A DNA stretch of 13,674 nt from a methanogenic archaeon (GCA_902787415.1 CADAGG010000029.1:1-13674), one strand, 5' to 3'. Positions 1 through 5,485 are shown, counted from the first letter of the stretch. Made by a program: numbers and translations. Notes: generated from the letters alone by a model not told the origin.

Positions 1-491
1 GAAGCGATGTTCGCTGTAATCTGTGCATCGGTGTTTCCGTAGGCGGTCATCGCGCTGGTGAAAGTGACAGTCACGGTGGAACTTGATAGTTTTCCATCCT
101 GGGGACCACCCGAGTAAGTGGTGTAATTGGTGGAGAATCCCCCGTCCATCCAGTAGTAGTAGAGCTGTTCCTGTCTGAACAGCGAGTATACTCCATCTAT
201 TTTGTCATTCAGTGGAGGGATGACTGTGGCAGGATCTTGGCCAATCACAGAATCGTCGAGGGTCAGGCTGAATGACCTGTTCTCGATGGTCATCGTTTTC
301 ATTCCGTCGTAGATCTCTTTCTGGTCGTCGCTCATGCGGTCGTAGTAGAACGTTGTGGCGTTCACATCGTCTGCCGATGAATCGTCGGACTGAAGGAGTG
401 ATATCGTAGTTGCGAGTGCGATGAGCGCAACAACCACCATCAGCAGTTGCGTTACGCTTATGCTCCACCCTTTTTCGGAGAAGCGGTTCAT
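1..491 (-). CDS. N-terminal part of a membrane-anchored extracellular protein, probably transglutaminase-like (partial, runs off the left edge)
   Basis: The frame opens with ATG at 491 and stays open to base 1, giving 163 codons without a stop, so the C-terminus lies outside the window. Residues about 11-33 (SVTQLLMVVVALIALATTIS) form one hydrophobic helix after a short basic start, as in a signal anchor. The rest is polar and rich in Thr, Ser, Tyr and Asp, which suits an exposed extracellular domain. The stretch YYDRMSDDQKEIYDGM, and further on a tract rich in Tyr-Trp followed by DGGF, resembles the segment that precedes the catalytic core in bacterial and archaeal transglutaminase-like proteins. 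The catalytic Cys-His-Asp region is not in the window, so that label is inference. A TATA-like element at 511-520 lies about 25 bases upstream of the start. Coding and membrane anchor: confident; family: tentative. Confidence 0.75.
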   Translation of the reverse strand, partial: MNRFSEKGWSISVTQLLMVVVALIALATTISLLQSDDSSADDVNATTFYYDRMSDDQKEIYDGMKTMTIENRSFSLTLDDSVIGQDPATVIPPLNDKIDGVYSLFRQEQLYYYWMDGGFSTNYTTYSGGPQDGKLSSSTVTVTFTSAMTAYGNTDAQITANIA

Positions 492-510
492 ATGTCAGTA
501 TCTCCGCTGG

Positions 511-520
511 ATGTTATAAT
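511..520 (-). promoter_or_regulatory. TATA box of the membrane-anchored protein gene
   Basis: On the minus strand this reads ATTATAACAT, centred about 25 bases before the ATG at 491. That places transcription start at or next to the start codon, so the message is probably leaderless or nearly so. Confidence 0.5.
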
Positions 521-675
521 CCTTGTCGAAGGAAGGCTGAATACGGCAGACTGGATGACTGTCAAATTGATTGATTGAGCGGTTTCCGGCAGCAGGTGGA
601 AATATCCTCATTCATCAATAGTTCCAGCATCAGGAATTCCAATCATTTTTTTCGGTCAAAAAACGTGCACATAGC

Positions 676-686
676 GATTTATACTA
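676..686 (+). promoter_or_regulatory. TATA box of the 78-residue gene
   Basis: GATTTATACTA is centred 25 bases before the ATG at 706, the usual archaeal TATA-to-start spacing for a leaderless message. No Shine-Dalgarno motif precedes the ATG. Confidence 0.5.
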
Positions 687-705
687 CATTGGATATATCT
701 TCCAT

Positions 706-942
706 ATGGTTCAGTTCCAATACTGGTTCAGGGACGGGAGATGCGGCATCGTCTGCGCCGACAACCCCCAGCAGGTCCTTGACGGCGTATTCGGGGAGTA
801 CACCGCGCGCCTGAGGAACGACACCCACGTGGATCACATCCACTGGAAGAAGCACTTCCATTACTACGTCGAGGACTGGCATTCGGGAAAGGTCCTGGGA
901 GAGTTCCGCGGCACCCGCGATTTGAACCGCCGCGGACACTGA
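706..942 (+). CDS. Small hypothetical protein, 78 residues
   Basis: I do not recognise a family. The protein is soluble, with no signal peptide or membrane helix. It is rich in His, Trp, Tyr and Arg: a central HIHWKKHFHYYVEDWH tract holds five histidines in 16 residues. A metal or nucleic-acid role is possible but unproven. The start is supported by a TATA box 25 bases upstream. The end is supported by a hairpin followed by a T-run 25-50 bases downstream. An overlapping plus-strand frame (575-814) and an antisense frame (679-939) cover the same DNA but lack such signals, and the G/C-rich third codon positions favour the frame given. Real gene: likely; function: unknown. Confidence 0.65.
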   Translation: MVQFQYWFRDGRCGIVCADNPQQVLDGVFGEYTARLRNDTHVDHIHWKKHFHYYVEDWHSGKVLGEFRGTRDLNRRGH

Positions 943-966
943 TTCGCCGCGTCAGTGCTAGCCATT

Positions 967-992
967 TCCCCTTAGATAGGGGATAGCTTTTT
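967..992 (+). terminator. Hairpin plus T-run after the 78-residue gene
   Basis: Six-base arms TCCCCT (967-972) and AGGGGA (978-983) enclose a 5-base loop, and CTTTTT follows at 987-992. The T-run also merges into the TATA element of the next gene, so termination and initiation signals sit side by side. Confidence 0.5.
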
Positions 993-997
993 AATAT
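988..997 (+). promoter_or_regulatory. TATA box of the FKBP gene
   Basis: TTTTTAATAT lies about 53 bases before the ATG at 1046. Initiation 25-30 bases downstream would leave a 5' leader of roughly 25 bases that carries a Shine-Dalgarno motif. Most other genes in the window appear leaderless. Confidence 0.5.
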
Positions 998-1032
998 GGG
1001 AGGTAATCGCGCTCGTATTCAATCTCCATATA

Positions 1033-1038
1033 GGGTGA
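1033..1038 (+). promoter_or_regulatory. Ribosome binding site of the FKBP gene
   Basis: GGGTGA ends 7 bases before the ATG at 1046 and matches the GGTGA part of the archaeal Shine-Dalgarno consensus. The same hexamer at nearly the same distance precedes the cysteine-rich peptide gene at 4007. Confidence 0.6.
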
Positions 1039-1045
1039 TTTAAGA

Positions 1046-1729
1046 ATGGCAGACGCAAAGAAAGTTATCCGCCTTAACTACAAGGCATACATGGCAGACG
1101 CAGACAGGCTTTACGACACCACCTACGAGCAGGACGCAAAGGATGCCGGAATCTACAACGAGAAAGTCAAATACCAGCCCATGGCCTACATCGTAGGATC
1201 CAAGAAGCTGTTCCCCGCCCTCGACAAGGCCATCTCTGAGGCAAAAGTCGGCGAGGAGTTCACCGTCGAGATCCCCGCAGAGGAGGGAGCCGGAGCAAGG
1301 AACCCCAAGCTCGTCGAGACCCACTCCGTCAAAGAGTTCTACAGGCAGGAGATCAACCCCTACCCCGGACTCACCGTTTCCCTCGGAAACAAGAACGGTG
1401 TCGTCCTCTCCGTCGGAGCAGGCCGTGTAAAGGTCGACTTCAACAACGCTCTCGCCGGCCACGACCTCAAGTACGTCATGACCATCGCCGAGGAGATCAC
1501 CGACGACGCAGAGAAGGCAAAGGCCATCATCGAGGCCGACTTCGCAGCCGCCGACGACTTCAAGTTCGAGTTCCCCGGAGACAAGGTCGTCGTGACCCTC
1601 CCCGAGATCACCAAGTTCCACCAGGAGTGGCCCGTCGCAAGGTTCAGGGTCGTCTCCGACCTCCGCGAGACCTTCGGTGTCGACACCGTCGAGTTCGTCG
1701 AGATCTGGTCCGCAGCAAAGAAGGAGTGA
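1046..1729 (+). CDS. FKBP-type peptidyl-prolyl cis-trans isomerase, long archaeal (SlyD-like) form
   Basis: The protein should catalyse cis-trans isomerisation of peptidyl-proline bonds and act as a cytoplasmic folding chaperone. At 227 residues it matches the long archaeal FKBP class. The split FKBP core is visible at residues 6-92 (VIRLNYKAY, YDTT, a GSKKLFPALDKAI segment corresponding to the usual G-x-x-x-LIPGLEKAL) and at 129-150, with FNNALAGHDLKYVMTI matching the family's FNHPLAGKxLxF. Residues 93-128 form the inserted flap (IF) domain that gives SlyD-type proteins chaperone activity. Residues from about 153 form the extra C-terminal domain of the long class. There is no signal peptide. 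A TATA box and a good GGGTGA ribosome site support the ATG. Codon use is strongly biased, with a clear preference for C in the third position, in keeping with high expression. It is followed by a double hairpin and a tRNA gene. Confidence 0.93.
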   Translation: MADAKKVIRLNYKAYMADADRLYDTTYEQDAKDAGIYNEKVKYQPMAYIVGSKKLFPALDKAISEAKVGEEFTVEIPAEEGAGARNPKLVETHSVKEFYRQEINPYPGLTVSLGNKNGVVLSVGAGRVKVDFNNALAGHDLKYVMTIAEEITDDAEKAKAIIEADFAAADDFKFEFPGDKVVVTLPEITKFHQEWPVARFRVVSDLRETFGVDTVEFVEIWSAAKKE

Positions 1730-1740
1730 ACAATACTAAA

Positions 1741-1778
1741 TAGCAGGAGTCGAATCTCCTGCTATCCAGTTCACTGGA
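1741..1778 (+). other. Two adjacent hairpins between the FKBP gene and tRNA-Arg
   Basis: The first hairpin has perfect 9-base arms TAGCAGGAG (1741-1749) and CTCCTGCTA (1756-1764) around the loop TCGAAT. It is followed without a gap by TCCAG (1765-1769) and CTGGA (1774-1778) around TTCA. No T-run follows. The first hairpin resembles a tRNA T-arm, with the loop one base short of TTCGAAT. It may mark the 3' end of the FKBP message, a processing site ahead of the tRNA, or a decayed tRNA fragment. Confidence 0.6.
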
Positions 1779-1800
1779 CGAAACATCTTAGAGGAAAACT

Positions 1801-1878
1801 GGGCGGGTATTCTAGCACGGATAAGGAGACAGCCTCCTAAGCTGTATGTCTAGGGTTCGAATCCCTACCCGCCCGCCA
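1801..1878 (+). tRNA. tRNA-Arg, anticodon CCU, with encoded CCA
   Basis: A full cloverleaf can be drawn. The acceptor stem pairs GGGCGGG (1801-1807) with CCCGCCC (1868-1874). The D stem is TTCT/AGGA (1810-1813 with 1824-1827). The anticodon stem is ACAGC/GCTGT (1829-1833 with 1841-1845) around the loop CTCCTAA, giving anticodon CCT at 1836-1838. The variable loop has five bases. The T stem is TAGGG/CCCTA around TTCGAAT. G1875 is the discriminator base and CCA is encoded at 1876-1878. The anticodon reads AGG, a frequent Arg codon in this window. The D stem begins with a U-A pair (U10-A25) instead of the usual G10. No intron is present. A T-run follows at once, and a promoter of its own is not obvious, so co-transcription with the FKBP gene is possible. 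Confidence 0.95.
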
Positions 1879-1881
1879 CTC

Positions 1882-1888
1882 TTTTTTT
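1882..1888 (+). terminator. T-run terminator after tRNA-Arg
   Basis: Seven consecutive T residues begin four bases after the encoded CCA, the typical archaeal oligo-T stop for a tRNA transcript. Confidence 0.65.
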
Positions 1889-2093
1889 CACATTCTCCGC
1901 TGGTTTCAGACATTGTCGCGATTTGCGTTTTCCTGCGGAAATTGGCTTTATTTGGCTTACTTTCGCCTGGTTACGCAGGTGTTCCCTTAACCCTAGGCAT
2001 TCTTATTACATAGGTATGTTAAATGACATTTTTGTACAAATGCTGGCAGATATTGTCAATTATCGAATAACAATCCAATCCAGTAAGTAGAAG
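1889..2093. other. AT-rich intergenic region with short palindromes
   Basis: I see no gene in these 205 bases. They contain ACATA-GG-TATGT (2008-2019), the perfect palindrome TTTGTACAAA (2031-2040), and ATTGT (2052-2056) paired with ACAAT (2070-2074). All lie upstream of a putative helix-turn-helix protein. They could be binding sites for a regulator, but none is a recognised operator. Confidence 0.35.
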
Positions 2094-2104
2094 TGTTTAT
2101 ATTA
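2094..2104 (+). promoter_or_regulatory. TATA box of the zinc-ribbon/HTH gene
   Basis: TGTTTATATTA is centred 27 bases before the ATG at 2126. This decides the start in favour of 2126 over the GTG at 2093, which lies inside or upstream of the promoter. Confidence 0.6.
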
Positions 2105-2125
2105 TGTAGCCAACATATTTTTATT

Positions 2126-2563
2126 ATGCACTCTACCGTGATCGTGCCCCCCGAAGTAGCACCAGGTACCATTTTATCCTGTTCCCGCTGCGGACACAAA
2201 TGGGCGATCAGGAAGAGGGGCGCTCTTCCAAAGAACTGCCCCAAGTGCAGATCCATCCTGTGGCTGAAGAAGTACTACAACTACAACTGTCTGAAGTGCG
2301 GCCACGTATGGGGAACCGCCAACGACTCCCCCCAGAGGTGTCCCAAATGCCATACCAGCAAGTGGAATACCCCTGCCACCGAGCGCACCGTGCGCAGCGA
2401 GCCCGTCAAGAGCAAGCTCCCGCAGGACCTCAAGGACAGGATCAAGACCGCCTACGAGGCGGGCGACGGCTGTCTCGCCATCGCACGTTCCATGGGTCTC
2501 GCCTTCAGCGATGTCATGGACGTCATGCTCGAGAGTCAGCCCTCCGACCCGATCAGGATATAA
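2126..2563 (+). CDS. Double zinc-ribbon protein with C-terminal helix-turn-helix-like segment (putative regulator)
   Basis: The 145-residue product has two tandem four-cysteine zinc ribbons. The first uses C19-x2-C22 and C38-x2-C41; the second uses C55-x2-C58 and C72-x2-C75. Both begin CxxCGHxW and both end in CPKC, so they look like copies of one unit. A basic, Pro-containing linker (about 77-97) follows. Residues about 98-135 (KDRIKTAYEAGDGCLAIARSMGLAFSDV) read like a helix-turn-helix of the type that scans for a small conserved DNA site. The likely role is nucleic-acid binding or transcription regulation in the cytoplasm; the target is unknown. The start at ATG 2126 fits a leaderless message from the TATA box at 2094. 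The palindromes upstream would suit autoregulation, which is inference. It could equally be an RNA- or ribosome-associated zinc-ribbon protein. Confidence 0.8.
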   Translation: MHSTVIVPPEVAPGTILSCSRCGHKWAIRKRGALPKNCPKCRSILWLKKYYNYNCLKCGHVWGTANDSPQRCPKCHTSKWNTPATERTVRSEPVKSKLPQDLKDRIKTAYEAGDGCLAIARSMGLAFSDVMDVMLESQPSDPIRI

Positions 2564-2685
2564 GCCCATCGATCCGCCATTGTTTCCCCGTTCCGCGATG
2601 ATGCCGATTGCAGGGACACGTTCCGCACAGATACGTATCCGATGCGAGGGCATGACCGGGCATCCGCGACGATGAGGGATAAGGA

Positions 2686-2940
2686 ATGACCGACGAGAAC
2701 TACGGTAAATGCGACGTATGCAGGTACTGCGCGCACAAGGGCGACAGCTGGGAGTGCGGTCTCCACGGGAAGCCTGTCGCACCCAAGGATTCCTGCGGTG
2801 CATACCGTCCCGGATGCTGCGAGAACTGCAACCACTGCACCGTGACCGACGGTAACGGGATCTGCGGCAGGACCGGCGAGGAAGTGTTCGTGCTCGGCGT
2901 CTGCGATTTCTACGATCCCAGCGGAAGGCGCACTCAGTAA
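2686..2940 (+). CDS. 84-residue cysteine-rich protein made of two copies of a five-cysteine unit
   Basis: No named family is recognised. There are 11 cysteines: C9, C12, C15, C24, C37, then C44, C45, C48, C51, C60, C73. Ten of them form two sets offset by exactly 36 residues (9/45, 12/48, 15/51, 24/60, 37/73), each set reading CxxCxxC-x8-C-x12-C. The two halves also share G-x-x-G after the fourth cysteine and C-x2-Y after the fifth, so the gene arose by internal duplication. The spacing suggests two metal or Fe-S sites per protein; which metal is not shown. There is no signal peptide. I see no clear TATA box, so it may be co-transcribed with the zinc-ribbon gene 122 bases upstream. A five-codon reading frame (2672-2689) overlaps its start. 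The last 7 bases overlap the converging gene on the other strand. Confidence 0.82.
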   Translation: MTDENYGKCDVCRYCAHKGDSWECGLHGKPVAPKDSCGAYRPGCCENCNHCTVTDGNGICGRTGEEVFVLGVCDFYDPSGRRTQ

Positions 2941-3848
2941 GTGGCGGTGCGTTCCTTCCTTCTGTCGAAGGCGTTCTTCACGCTCATCTTGGCCCCGCTG
3001 CTGCCGGCCACCGCGTTCTTGGCGGATTCCGGGATTCCGAGGTACACGATGTTGTCGGTGACCTCCTTCATGCAGGTCATGGACTTGCGGACCTCGGCGT
3101 AGGCGTCCTGCAGTGACTTCATCACTCCGTTCATGAGCTCGGTGATGCCGTACAGGTTCTTGAGCATGTAATCGTCCCTGTTGATGAATCTGGGACATGC
3201 CTTGAGGAAGGGGTTGTAGGTGCCGTCGCGGTAGTCGTCCTCCAGGTCGTCGACGGCGTCCATGACGTAGACGGCGGCGGTGAGGGAGGTGTACAGATCC
3301 CTCAGCGCGGGGGAATCTGCCTCGCCGGCGATGTCGGATAAGGGTTCGGTGAGGGCCTTCCCGAAGGTGGTGCCCATGAGGACCGGGTCGGTGCAGCCCT
3401 CTGCCTCGAGGTCGCGCAGCCTGCCGAATCCCTCTCCCACGATGCGGTCGTATTCGGGGTACTCGGACTCCGCCTTGGAGATCGCCCTTGAAAGTGCCAG
3501 ATCGATGAATTTGGTCTTCATGGAGGGCTTGTCGACCTCGTCGTCGTAGAGCTCCCACTTGGTCAGCAGGATGGTGTAGGCGGCCATCCGGCGGAAGACC
3601 TCCTGGTCGGTGTAGGGCTTGCGGAACACGCATCTCCATGACTTGGGGGTGCGGTCGAAGGAATCGTCCCCGCCCATGACCGAGTTCAGGACGATCGTGT
3701 TGAAGCACATGTCGTAGTTCACGGCGGCCGCCGAGACCAGGCCGAACTGGGCCTTCAGCTGGTGGCACGTCTCGCAGTAGTACCGCTGGTAATCAGCGAG
3801 GTTCTTGGCCGTCAGCCTTTGGTAGAGCGGGACCGTGTAACCGAACAT
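2934..3848 (-). CDS. DUF5685-like family protein, 304 residues
   Basis: The opening MFGYTVPLYQRL, then YYCETCHQLK (C25-x2-C28) and a tract with W71-R-C73, match what I recall of the DUF5685 family, whose members begin MFGY-x-x-P and carry a CxxC at about residue 25. The middle is helical and acidic, with DAVDDLEDDYRDGTYNPF at about 197-214. Its D-x2-DD-x3-D arrangement faintly recalls the aspartate motifs of all-helical prenyl-transfer enzymes, but no activity is established. No signal peptide is present. The ATG at 3848 is supported by a minus-strand TATA box at 3871-3880. The gene runs divergently from the cysteine-rich peptide/radical SAM pair and shares that intergenic region, and it converges with and overlaps the duplicated cysteine-rich gene by 7 bases. 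Family: moderately sure; function: unknown. Confidence 0.8.
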   Translation of the reverse strand: MFGYTVPLYQRLTAKNLADYQRYYCETCHQLKAQFGLVSAAAVNYDMCFNTIVLNSVMGGDDSFDRTPKSWRCVFRKPYTDQEVFRRMAAYTILLTKWELYDDEVDKPSMKTKFIDLALSRAISKAESEYPEYDRIVGEGFGRLRDLEAEGCTDPVLMGTTFGKALTEPLSDIAGEADSPALRDLYTSLTAAVYVMDAVDDLEDDYRDGTYNPFLKACPRFINRDDYMLKNLYGITELMNGVMKSLQDAYAEVRKSMTCMKEVTDNIVYLGIPESAKNAVAGSSGAKMSVKNAFDRRKERTATY

Positions 3849-3855
3849 GTCGGAG

Positions 3856-3910
3856 GTCCAATGGACTCACGGATTATAAAGGACTACGCTGGTCCGAAGA
3901 AAACTGGTCC
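3856..3910. promoter_or_regulatory. GTCC/GGAC repeats around the DUF5685-like promoter
   Basis: The near-palindrome GTCCA-A-TGGAC (3856-3866) lies between the minus-strand TATA box (TTTATAATCC, 3871-3880) and the ATG at 3848. CTGGTCC occurs twice upstream (3889-3895 and 3904-3910), 15 bases apart. These could be operator half-sites, but no regulator is known. Confidence 0.35.
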
Positions 3911-3945
3911 TTTCCTATAATATAAGGTCGCGTGCGAACCGACGA

Positions 3946-3957
3946 CAATTATATAGG
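3946..3957 (+). promoter_or_regulatory. TATA box of the cysteine-rich peptide gene
   Basis: CAATTATATAGG lies about 55 bases before the ATG at 4007, which predicts a 5' leader of roughly 30 bases. A second AT-rich element (CCTATAATATAAGG, 3914-3927) could act as an alternative promoter. Confidence 0.5.
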
Positions 3958-3994
3958 GGGAAAACCTACCGATGCCATTAAGCCAGTATTGGCA

Positions 3995-4000
3995 GGGTGA
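3995..4000 (+). promoter_or_regulatory. Ribosome binding site of the cysteine-rich peptide gene
   Basis: GGGTGA ends 6 bases before the ATG. It matches the FKBP site, whereas the radical SAM gene downstream has no recognisable site. This is consistent with much more peptide than enzyme being made. Confidence 0.6.
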
Positions 4001-4006
4001 GTAAAG

Positions 4007-4321
4007 ATGTCACACTCCGTTGAAGATTTAATCGCATCCTACATGAGTCAGTCCCCCCTCGCATTCGCAGCGATGGCAATCGTCACCGACGAGGACGAGC
4101 ACGTCGTCGACAGGAACAAACCCAAGATGGCCGATGACGAGAACGAGCACGGAGCCGTCAACGGAGATCCCGCCTGCGACTACTGCTGCTGCACCGACAG
4201 GGGAACCTGCGTCACTCCCGCACAGCACATCGCCTGCTGGGGAGGACTCGTCGTCACCTGTATCTGCTGCTGCTACTGCACCAACGGATTCGGCGGACTC
4301 TACACCTACTGGCCCCTTTGA
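4007..4321 (+). CDS. Putative RiPP precursor: acidic leader plus 11-cysteine core, 104 residues
   Basis: Residues 1-56 contain no cysteine: a helix-prone N-terminus (VEDLIASYMSQSPLAFAAMA) then a charged acidic stretch (about 28-48). Residues 57-91 hold 11 cysteines: 57, 60, 61, 62, 68, 77, 85, 87, 88, 89 and 91, with a CCC run in each half (60-62 and 87-89). The C-terminal 13 residues are Gly- and aromatic-rich (GFGGLYTYWPL ends the chain). There is no N-terminal signal peptide, but residues 77-91 are hydrophobic and could sit in a membrane. A sharp split between leader and core, directly followed by a radical SAM/SPASM gene after 21 bases, is the layout of a precursor peptide for a ranthipeptide- or sactipeptide-like product, in which cysteine thiols are linked to backbone carbons. 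Cysteine-rich modified peptides next to radical SAM enzymes have been predicted in other methanogens; whether this is one of those families I cannot tell. Alternatively it could be a metal-binding protein. Coding: sure; precursor role: inferred. Confidence 0.78.
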   Translation: MSHSVEDLIASYMSQSPLAFAAMAIVTDEDEHVVDRNKPKMADDENEHGAVNGDPACDYCCCTDRGTCVTPAQHIACWGGLVVTCICCCYCTNGFGGLYTYWPL

Positions 4322-4342
4322 ACGGAAAGACCGGTTCTAACC

Positions 4343-5485
4343 ATGAGCCGCTTTCTGTCCGTGGTCATCAAACCCACCCTTGCCTGCAATATGGCTTGCA
4401 GGCATTGCTACCACTCCGCCGAAGAGCTTTCTTCTTCGGCGAGGATTTCTTTCGAAAGACTCGAGCATCTCTTCTCCGCCGTATCCAAGGAATACGATTC
4501 CGTATGGTTCGTATGGCACGGGGGAGAGCCCCTCTCGCTGCCGTTCTCGTTCTTCAAGAAGGCAATCGAACTCCAGGACAAATATCTGGGGCCCAACCGC
4601 TGCGGCAACACGATACAGACCAACGGCATGGCCCTCGACCGCAAGTTCCTGAACTTCTGCAAGGAGCACCAGATCAACATCGGCGTGTCCCACGAAGGTC
4701 CTTACGACGACGTCCTCCGCAGCCACGGCGCGGAGGTCGAATCCAGCCTCAGGAAGATGGCCGACAGGGAGAGGGTCTTTTCCGTCAACTCCACCGTCTG
4801 CCGCGAGACCCAGGACAAGCAGGCCGAGATCTATCGCCATTTCCGCGACATGGGCTCCTCGGTCAGCCTCATGCCCGTGCTCCCCATCGGGTGCGCCGCA
4901 TGCCACAAGGAGCTGGTCCCCGAGCCCGACGCGTATATCAGATCGAGCATCGAGGCCTTCGACGAGTGGTTCAACGACCCGGAGGCGAGGGTCCCCCTCG
5001 CGCCCCATTACCTCTATGTCCTGGCCGCCGCCGGCAACCCCCAGATGTCGGACTGCGCGCACAGCTCCTGCCTCACCAAGTGGCTGTGCATGTACCCCAA
5101 CGGCGACCTCTATCCCTGCGCCAAGCCCTGCCCGGAGAACATGAGGCTCGGGAACATCGACGATGTGAAGAGCATCTCCGATCTTTTCAGGACCCCCGGA
5201 TTCGTGAACATCCTCCAGGGAACGATCGTCCGCAGGCAGAAGTGCCAGTCCTGCGACGTCTACGATTTCTGCCAGGGCGGATGCAGCATCGACGCCTATT
5301 ACGAGACAGGTCTGGAGAACAACGGAGGGGACTCCTGCAGGATCTACCGCGAGGTGTTCTCCCACGTGAAGAAGTGCGTGGACGAGGTCATCAGCGAGAA
5401 GAAGGACCTCTCCAACTACAACGCGTTCGTAAGGGACGCGATCCTGGGCAGGCTAGTCAATCCTGCCCTGAATCCGCTCCAGTGA
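4343..5485 (+). CDS. Radical SAM/SPASM peptide-modifying enzyme
   Basis: The enzyme should cleave S-adenosylmethionine reductively and act on a peptide, most likely the cysteine-rich product of the preceding gene. The radical SAM cluster motif is C15-x3-C19-x2-C22 (CNMACRHCY), and the SAM-binding GGEP is at 60-63. The SPASM region has C249-x4-G254-x4-C259 (CMYPNGDLYPC), then C301-x2-C304-x5-C310-x3-C314, and C332, the pattern for two auxiliary 4Fe-4S clusters; C238, C243 and C263 lie nearby. Length (380 residues) and layout resemble anaerobic sulfatase-maturating enzymes and peptide cyclases of the same superfamily. No PqqD-like recognition domain precedes the first motif, which starts only 14 residues from the N-terminus, so leader binding would need another surface or protein. 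No sulfatase gene is nearby, which favours the adjacent peptide as substrate. The start has no Shine-Dalgarno motif, so translation is probably coupled to the precursor. Its stop abuts the stop of ridA on the other strand. Confidence 0.93.
   Translation: MSRFLSVVIKPTLACNMACRHCYHSAEELSSSARISFERLEHLFSAVSKEYDSVWFVWHGGEPLSLPFSFFKKAIELQDKYLGPNRCGNTIQTNGMALDRKFLNFCKEHQINIGVSHEGPYDDVLRSHGAEVESSLRKMADRERVFSVNSTVCRETQDKQAEIYRHFRDMGSSVSLMPVLPIGCAACHKELVPEPDAYIRSSIEAFDEWFNDPEARVPLAPHYLYVLAAAGNPQMSDCAHSSCLTKWLCMYPNGDLYPCAKPCPENMRLGNIDDVKSISDLFRTPGFVNILQGTIVRRQKCQSCDVYDFCQGGCSIDAYYETGLENNGGDSCRIYREVFSHVKKCVDEVISEKKDLSNYNAFVRDAILGRLVNPALNPLQ

Noticed and set aside
205..468. An 87-codon minus-strand frame in the first gene
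   Set aside because: It is another frame of the partial membrane-anchored protein gene, Arg/His-rich and without start signals; the longer open frame with the membrane helix is the real one.
1801..2093. tRNA gene as an integration site for a mobile element
   Set aside because: No duplicated tRNA 3' end, integrase, transposase or terminal repeats were found downstream; the following genes share the composition of the rest of the window.
2093..2125. GTG start giving 11 extra residues on the zinc-ribbon protein
   Set aside because: The codon sits in the promoter, at the TATA box itself, so a transcript starting 25 bases downstream would not include it.
2672..2689. Five-codon upstream reading frame overlapping the start of the duplicated cysteine-rich gene
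   Set aside because: It could couple translation, but it is too short to support without expression data and may be chance.
2536..3768. A 410-codon minus-strand frame overlapping the DUF5685-like gene
   Set aside because: It is Arg/His/Pro-rich and shifted one frame from the recognised gene, and it also crosses the duplicated cysteine-rich gene on the other strand.
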